DNA from: Gymnothorax reevesii
Lineage: Eukaryota > Chordata > Actinopteri > Anguilliformes > Muraenidae
Assembly (NCBI GenBank): GCA_029721435.1
Contig: CM056576.1
Coordinates: 116,673,166 to 116,737,165, forward strand
Reading direction: 5' to 3'
Length of the DNA stretch: 64,000 bases
In this document: one piece after another, positions 58,647 to 64,000 of the stretch
Position numbering within the stretch: the stretch's first letter is position 1
How the letters are laid out: the number at the start of each line of letters is the position of its first letter
Translations under genes and position numbers: made by a program
The notes under the pieces: model-generated
What the model saw: only the letters and a program-made list of their open reading frames with translations
What the model was told of the DNA's origin: nothing
Databases searched by the model: none

Positions 58647-59470
58647 ATATTGAGTCAAAAAAGAAACTTCACACTCATAAATTTGTAAATGTTTTCTTTA
58701 AACTATTAATAAAAGAGTTTTTATTCGCACTTGGGGTAAATGCGTTGTCAAAGACATCATGACACACATCAACTCCGATGTGCACGGGTACTTAGCACGT
58801 GCGAACGAACTTTAAGCTAAAACCATGTTTTCTCTTGTTCCTAGTCACGTGACCATAGGAGAGTTGTGCAACTGAGCTCACATTAGCACGGTAGAGTGAC
58901 ATCTCGGAAAAACAAGTTTTTACAGTTAATTATTTGTTGATTTTCAATGCCCTGGCTGTCAAACATTCAGCGTAAACATGCCATTGGCATGCTGAATACA
59001 GAAACGTCCGTCACTTATGTTGGAAGGGTTATGGGATACAGTCGACGGACTATCCATGATCTTCGGACACATGTCCAACAAACTGGCACCACAGCTGACC
59101 GACCTCATTCTGGTAGCCCACGTGTGACGTTAAAAGCAGAAGACCGACAAATTGTCTTACGTCATTTGCATATTCGATTTGTCACTGCAACGTCCACTAG
59201 GAATGAATTGTTTAGAGGTTGTGTGACTGCCCAAACGATACGTAATCGCCTGTGCACTGCTCTTATTCAAGTTTAACTCACCATTTTTACTCTTGGACAT
59301 TTCCGTAGTATTTCCGGTGGAACTGGTTTCATTATGGACATTATTTTTATGATAAGCCATCTTTAATGAGTACAGAATTAAATAAAATCATTATTTAAAA
59401 CCTCATTTCTTGTATGTTCAACTTATCGACCTCCAAACCAGTGTGAAGTTTTTATTTTGGCTGAGTATAT
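58647..59470 (+). mobile_element. Internally deleted Tc1-like element (copy I)
   Basis: Left end TATTGAGTCAAAAAAGAAAC and TTCACACT (58648-58675); right end AGTGTGAAGTTTTTATTTTG and GCTGAGTATA (59442-59470). The ends match as inverted repeats. Only 824 bp: the transposase catalytic half is deleted, leaving the N-terminal frame joined to the 3' flank. It sits inside the first gap of the split SINE. Confidence 0.8.
58947..59276 (+). pseudogene. Tc1 transposase DNA-binding domain only
   Basis: An uninterrupted 109-codon frame from an ATG at 58947: MPWLSNIQRKHAIGMLNTET, first HTH (Y-V-G-R-V-M-G-Y-S-R-R-T-I-H-D-L), hook (T-T-A-D-R-P-H-S-G-S-P-R-V-T), second HTH region (D-R-Q-I-V-L-R-H-L-H, C-V-T-A-Q-T-I-R-N-R-L). 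The stop follows 14 residues later, right where the internal deletion removed the catalytic domain. Such a protein could bind terminal repeats but not cut. Whether it is expressed is unknown; the open frame may simply reflect a recent deletion. Confidence 0.75.
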
Positions 59471-59749
59471 TTTGATTGGAGCAAAGTTGGTTGAGTTTTT
59501 CCCATAAATATTGCTCTGTAAAGAATGCCGAGCAGCACTTCTTGGCCAGGGACTGCTCACTAGGTTTGGATTATTGCACGATTCAAAGCTGGGAATAAAG
59601 ATGGCTTCTGAAGACTTTGTCTCTCTACAATTATTCACGAACAAGGGGACCTCAAAAATATGTCAACATCTAGTCGGGAAACCACAACAGTTCTCCTAGG
59701 CGCGTCCTGTTGGCCAGACGGGTGCTCATAAAGAAGATTCCGACCTCAC

Positions 59750-60245
59750 TTAAATCTGAGTGTAATGGGAGTAGAAGCCACTAGATGGCAGTATTGACCT
59801 TTTCTTTTGTTAAGCCCAGACTGGAGCTGGATTTGGACATGTCCTGGGCATGTCTGAGATGGAAAGTCCCAGAGAATTAAAAAGGGGTCTAAAAGGTGGG
59901 AGGGGTCTGCAGTAGAGTATATGGGGAGAGAAATTGAGAGAGTAAAGGGGTAGGAGAAATTGCAAGGAGAAGGATACATTTGGCCAGACCTGTCACTCTT
60001 TTCAAGACCTGTGAAGCTTTTTGTGGATTTTTGCCTGTGTTGGAGCATTTTCCTCACCCGGAACATCACCAAGCAACCCAACCAAAGGGACTGTAGATAT
60101 TTTTTTTCTTGTATATATCAATCTTGGTCAGTAGAGTAGATAGTAGATTAGTTAAAAGTCTTTGTTTAATTACATGTGTTTAAGTTTTAAAATTGTGTCT
60201 GTCATCCCTTGCTGTCGTAAATGTAATAACAAATTGGGGCCATAA
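59750..60245 (+). mobile_element. ~496-bp LTR-like insertion in the SINE
   Basis: This fills the second gap of the split SINE. TGTAATGGGAGTAGAAGCC near its start and ACATGTGTTTAAG...GTAATAACA near its end give TG...CA limits, followed by AATTGGGGCC, which resembles a primer-binding region. The middle is purine-rich. I infer a partial LTR-element insertion, with weak support. The minus-strand frame at 59746-60081 has no domain. Confidence 0.35.
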
Positions 60246-60479
60246 CATGAGTATCTTCCGCCCTTGTTCTCAGATTGTGAAGTAACACTCAGTGAGTGTC
60301 TAAAAAGCAATTGCTGATGAGCGCGGTCTTCGGAGGTGAGCCATTAGCTGTGTACGCTCTCCTGAGTTGTCGACAGGGGCCGCATATGCGAAAAAGCCTA
60401 AATACTTGTACGTAGTTCCCTAATTGGATATCCCAGATTCGGGTGGGATTGGAAATGCCAAATTTAAAAAAAAAAAGAC

Positions 60480-60663
60480 ATATGAGGTTTAATTCAGGGC
60501 CACATATAGGTTTTGGATATATGTGACATACTTAAAATTGGCTGTTTTCATATATTATATAATATATGAAAACGGCCAATTTTATGTATGTTGCATATAT
60601 GCGAAACCTATATGTGGCCCTATATTAAAACCTATATGTTTAAATAGGTTCTTTCCATGTGGG
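60480..60663 (+). mobile_element. Right part of palindromic MITE with 124-bp spacerless palindrome
   Basis: 60497-60620 is a palindrome with no loop, centred between 60558 and 60559. The central 28 bp (TTTTCATATATTAT and its complement) are perfect and the 62-bp arms differ at about six positions. It begins and ends GGGCCACATATAGG. The outer arm ATTAAAACCTATATGTTTAA to TTCTTTCCATGTGGG (60624-60663) matches 57648-57690 in reverse. The complete MITE without the SINE would be about 230 bp and palindromic from end to end. Confidence 0.85.
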
Positions 60664-61780
60664 GAGGCACAGATCTGGGGAAGGCTACAAAAACATATCT
60701 GCTGCATTGAAGGTTCCCAAGAGTCCAGTTGCCACCATAATTCTTAAATGGATGAAGTTTAGAACAACCAGGACTTTTCGTAGAGCCAGTGGCGCGGCCA
60801 AACCGAGCGTTCGGGGGAGAAGGGCCTTGCTAATAGCGGTGATAAAGAACCCAAAGATCTCCAAAGATCCTTCAGGGAGATGGGAGAAACTTGCAGAAGG
60901 ATGACCAATGCTGCGCTCCACTGATCTGGGCTTTATGGTGAAGTGGCCAGACGGAAGCCACTTCTCACTGTAACACACAGTAACGCCCGCTTGGAGCCTG
61001 CACAAAAGCACTTCCAGGACTCTCTGACAGTGAGAAACAAGATTCTCTCGTCTGATTAGACCAAGATATAGCTGTTTGCCCTCATTTTAGGCATCATGTT
61101 TGGAGGAAACCGGGTACCGCTGAACAGCTCAATGCCATCTCAATGATGAAGCATGGTAGCAGAAGCTTCATGCTGTGAGGGTGTTTTTCAGCAGCAGGGA
61201 CTGGGGCAACAGGGACTGGGGGACTGGTCAGGGCTGAGGGAAAGCAGAATGGAGCAAAGTACAGAGCTATGCTTAATGAGAACCTGTTCCAGAGTGCTCA
61301 GGGCCTCAGATTGTGCTGAAGACTCACCTTCCAACAGGACAAAGGACAACTTTCTGAATATCCTTCCGTGGCCCAGCCAAATGTCTGGCTTGAAACGAAT
61401 TGAGCATCTCCGGAGAGACCTGCAAATGGCTGCCCACCAACAGTCCCCATCCAACTTGACAGAGCTTAAAAGGATCTGCGGAGAAGAATGGCAGAAAATT
61501 CCCACATGCAGGTTTGTAAAGCTTGTTGCCTCATGTCCTGGAAGACTCGGCTGCAATCACTGCCAAAGGTGTTTCAACTAATTACAGAGTAAAGGGTCTG
61601 AGTACGTAGGTAAATGTGATATTTCACTGTTTCCCTTTTAGCGAATTTGCAAAATTTAAAATTCTGTTTCTGCTTTGTCATCATGGGGTATCAAGTGTTG
61701 ATTTAAACAATTTTCAACATTAGGCTGCAATACAAAGCATGCAAAACCAAGTGAAGGGGCTGCATATTTTTTGAATGCAC

Positions 61781-61935
61781 CATATGTCATACCCCAAGGT
61801 GTATGTGTTCAGCAAATTACCTATCTCATGGGTGTTCTCCCTTCATTGGCGTAATTCTTATTCATGTAGCAGCCATGGTGTTCCTTTGATGTCACACTTG
61901 GGATGGGAACTTCAGAAGAAACATTGAAGACACTT
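61781..61935. other. Short spacer
   Basis: Original flank of Tc1 copy K; no feature recognised. Confidence 0.5.
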
Positions 61936-62133
61936 GGGGGCTGCTGGGTTAGCTCACTTGATGAAGGTGCTGTTTTACGATACACATTCACCACCATGGC
62001 AATAGGTTAAATCCAACATTCTACCGATGCTGGCAACCTCGCGAGGGCAGCACCTAATTGGCTTTTTGCTGCTCAGGAAATGGAGGGAAAAGCGCCTACT
62101 GCTGGCCAACTGGATGCTGGCTTTTCAGATTAG
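61936..62133 (+). repeat. tRNA-headed SINE-like fragment
   Basis: GGGCTGCTGGGTTAGCTCAC gives an A-box-like TTAGCTCACTTG and AGGTTAAATCCAAC a B-box-like GGTTAAATCC about 60 bp on. The body then has GGCAGCACCTAATTGG and GCGCCTACTGCTGGCCAACT, the same order as the copy at 51127. 3' part missing. Confidence 0.55.
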
Positions 62134-64000
62134 AGGGACATTTTACCCCCCAAGATGGCGGCATGTTTTATGTGATAAAATGCAAGACTGTGATCAATCA
62201 ATTACCTGCTGATTAGGGTTCTGAACACATGTTGAAGTTCTTTCCTGAAACCAAACAAGTAACATTTAACAGGTTTGACTCATGACAATATGCTTCGTCC
62301 TTGAATTCATAATTGCCTAATAACCTCTTTGCACAGAAGCCAAATTTGGCTATTTATGGTTTACCCAATTTGATGCTTTATAATTCAGGATTTAAGCTTC
62401 ATAAAGAGGACGAACATGGCTCAACTCAGAAAAGACACTTACAGCATTTAGAATTACTTCGTATTTCTGTTTATTTTCATGATTTTGGTAGAGAAAATGG
62501 GCTGCAAACATAAAAAATCTTCATGAGAATTCACTATTGAAACTGTAAAAAAAAAATAAAAATCAAAAATAATAATAATAATTCTGAGGATTCAGAAATG
62601 GCTGAGGGTTAAAACAATACATTTCTGGGATAAACTCCTTGACCACAAGAACTCCTCATCTAAACATGAAATATTAAATTATCCACTTTTTATAAGCCAA
62701 ATAAGATAGCCATCCAGGTGGCTCGCCAAACTCCCACAGCCTTGAAAATGGTGCACTTTCAATTCATAAAATAACCATATTTTTAACGCAAATCAAATTT
62801 GCATTCATGAAGTTCAATATGAATGGATGATTTTGTGGTTGAATTTGGCATGAGTTTATCAATATAGGCGCAGCTAGACATCAATGGTCATCACTCACCT
62901 CTCCAAACCAAAAACATGCCTTTTCTCCACGATAAAGTTCAGTCTTGCCATTTATCTACAAAGCTGCATCAGTAAGCACACATACTCATTAGAGGAACTG
63001 CATAGTTTAAGGTCAGAATGTTCACGCAGGCGGAAAGCTTGCTGTTTACAATCCCGATCATCCCAGCGAAAGGCAAGATTATAACCCTCTATGGAACAAG
63101 TATAACTGAGGTCACAGTAATAGCTGTTCACTCTTTGAAAGAGGAAACCATTTCATTGAATGTTGTATAGATTCTGAAACTGATCACCTAGTTAAGAAAA
63201 ATGCCAGCACACTGCAGTATCGACTACTCTCTTGTTACCCAATGTGACAAAATAGCTCTGTGATCATGGTGGTAAACCAAAAATAAGAAATAGCTGGCTA
63301 GTTAGCTTGCAGGCTCAAAGTAAGATAGATCTACACCATACAAAGACAGCTTTACGCACTTTTCAATAGAATTATTAAGCTACTCCTCAAAAGTATCAAT
63401 GCTGTCAGCCCTCCTGTCTGTTCCATACAGAAAGACTGCTATTATCCATCTCAGAATCACACTTCCATCTTGCACTAAGCTCAGCTCTTCAGGTTTTTTG
63501 TTCCCATGCAACCTTGTCAGTCTGAGCTGCGTAAAGTGTATTGGATAAAAAGTAACCCTATTACGCAAGTATTTTAATATGTTTTTTAAGGTCAAGTCAA
63601 TGTTTTTCACTTACTGAGGAAAGCTCATTCTGTCTGCATTTGGATAAAAATCGTGTCAACCAACTGGTAATTACCAGGAGAATTTTACATGGGTGTGAAC
63701 TACAGCTGGGCTTTCACGCAGACACCATTAAATCGCCAAAAAGTGATTGGATTTCGGTGAGAGGTTATATGAGGCTCTAAAAGACAGCTAAATTCTTCAA
63801 ATGACATATCTACGCATTATTACACGATAGGAAATAGCGTGTTTTTAATATGTGATGACTGAAATTGGTAGCAGAATGACATAGAGTCAATACCATGGTG
63901 AATTTTTGCCTCAGGAAACTGATTTTTTTTTTTTAACAACTTGGAATACCATTGGGTCACAGTAACTGAAGTGGTTGCTACAGAGGACAACAATTTTTTT
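62134..64000. other. AT-rich intergenic sequence
   Basis: No gene recognised; A-rich and AAT repeats at 62547-62582, T-rich run at 63923. Frames up to 76 codons lack domains. Confidence 0.5.

Larger units (their letters stand above)
57691..60470 (+). repeat. tRNA-headed SINE split by two insertions
   Basis: Three collinear pieces match the copy at 51127: 57691-57795 (CAGTGGTCGGCAGCT, CAATTGGCCAATGCGCTACA), 59698-59749 (GCGTCCTGTTGGCCAGACGG) and 60246-60470 (TATCTTCCGCCCTTGTTCTC, GAGTTGTCGACAGGGG, CAGATTCGGGTGGGATTGG, A-rich tail). It is flanked by ACATATAGGTTTTAAT (57673) and ACATATGAGGTTTAAT (60478), a likely 16-bp target duplication made when it inserted into the palindromic MITE. The tRNA head is degraded in this copy. 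Confidence 0.7.
55176..60663. mobile_element. 5.49-kb composite insertion in Tc1 copy K
   Basis: The insert begins CCCACATGGAAAGAATCTAA and ends TAGGTTCTTTCCATGTGGG, so its outermost 15 bp are a perfect inverted repeat. GA occurs at both junctions (55174-55175, 60664-60665) and may be a 2-bp duplication. A third, internal copy of the end (CCCAAATGGAAAGAACCTAT) is at 57648. Contents in order: MITE left half to 55261, Tc1 copy L, hairpin MITE, unassigned sequence, GGGCTGGTTTCACAGACA MITE, a second copy of the CCCA-AATGG MITE with SINE, microsatellite, Tc1 copy I and LTR-like block inside. The order of arrivals among the two MITE copies is unresolved. Confidence 0.7.
55127..61580 (+). pseudogene. 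Transposase of Tc1 copy K, interrupted by 5.49 kb
   Basis: ATG at 55127 gives MRSKELPAKLRDRIV, then the reading stops at 55175 and resumes at 60664 with H-R-S-G-E-G-Y-K-N-I-S-A-A-L-K-V-P-K-S (first HTH) and I-I-L-K-W-M-K-F, a hook (S-G-A-A-K-P-S) and R-G-R-R-A-L. TGA follows at about 60902. The D1 block reads S-S-D-stop-T-K at 61048; D2 is kept in FQQDK but the N-x-x-K-H-T-A region after it is lost by deletion; E is kept in R-I-E-H-L near 61400; the C-terminus is S-N-L-T-E-L-K-R-I-C-G-E-E-W. Dead before or after the insertions. The antisense frames here are shadows. Confidence 0.88.
53834..61780 (+). mobile_element. Salmonid-type Tc1 split by three insertions (copy K)
   Basis: Left end TGCATTCAGTATTCAGACCC (53835) and right end whose reverse is GTGCATTCAAAAAATATGCA and GCCCC (61780). 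Four collinear pieces remain: 53834-53968, 54256-54419, 55081-55175 and 60664-61780, summing to about 1.5 kb, the usual full length. Landmarks in order are TCAATACCCCATAA, AGACCCTTTGCCATGACAC, GAGATGTTTCTACACCTTAA, AAAGACCAAGCCATGAGG, GGCACAGATCTGGGGAAGG, GGGTCTGAGTACGTAGGTAA and TTTGTCATCATGGGGTATC. This is the classic Tc1 family shared by salmonids and many other fish. Confidence 0.9.

Noticed and set aside
60685..61556. Minus-strand frames of 108 and 122 codons
   Set aside because: They are antisense shadows of the Tc1 copy K transposase, which has recognisable HTH and catalytic blocks on the plus strand.

Overview
This window is vertebrate nuclear DNA, most likely from a ray-finned fish. 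The evidence is the repeat content: at least ten Tc1/mariner copies from several families, a tRNA-headed SINE with an L2-like tail, hAT and TTAA-flanked MITEs, palindromic MITEs, LTR-like blocks, a DIRS-like Gag remnant and many CA/GT microsatellites. I cannot name the species. No host protein-coding gene, rRNA or functional tRNA gene can be supported. The long open frames are transposase fragments, microsatellite translations or chance frames. The window reads as an AT-rich, gene-poor region whose record is the order of insertions.

Layout. 80-760: two ~290-bp LTR-like units in tandem, then a 52-bp GC-rich doublet. 3.1-3.6 kb: paired GACGG-rich repeats. 4.25-7.62 kb: an old ~43-bp minisatellite split into three blocks by two Tc1 insertions. 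9.7-12.6 kb: an interspersed repeat, a foldback element with 139-bp arms and a dead Tc1. 16.8-17.9 kb: a Tc1 5' half with a TTAA MITE inside it. 20.0-22.9 kb: a DIRS-like Gag fragment and two minisatellites. 24.7-28.4 kb: LTR-like sequence, an inverted repeat and a non-LTR retrotransposon C-terminus. 29.5-30.8 kb: a decayed Tc1. 34.9-38.6 kb: SINE/L2 copies around another Tc1. 38.84-41.29 kb: a hAT-like element with an 8-bp target duplication and a TTAA MITE inside. 43.3 kb: palindromic MITE. 45.4-46.1 kb: LTR-like block. 47.75-49.36 kb: the best preserved Tc1, with TA duplications, ~210-bp inverted ends and a DD34E transposase frame broken by one TGA.

The richest segment is 53.83-61.78 kb. 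A single ~1.5-kb salmonid-type Tc1 is spread over 8 kb because later insertions entered it: a ~290-bp unknown, a 653-bp hAT MITE with an exact 8-bp duplication, and a 5.49-kb composite lying between about codons 16 and 17 of the transposase. The composite itself holds another Tc1, two hairpin MITEs, a tRNA-SINE split twice, a CA-repeat tract, an internally deleted Tc1 and a 124-bp spacerless palindrome.

The genes do not form a pathway. The only interaction suggested is transposition in trans: internally deleted and MITE copies keep their ends and would have needed transposase from intact relatives elsewhere. Stretches without repeats look like ordinary intergenic DNA; a few could be conserved non-coding elements, which cannot be tested here.
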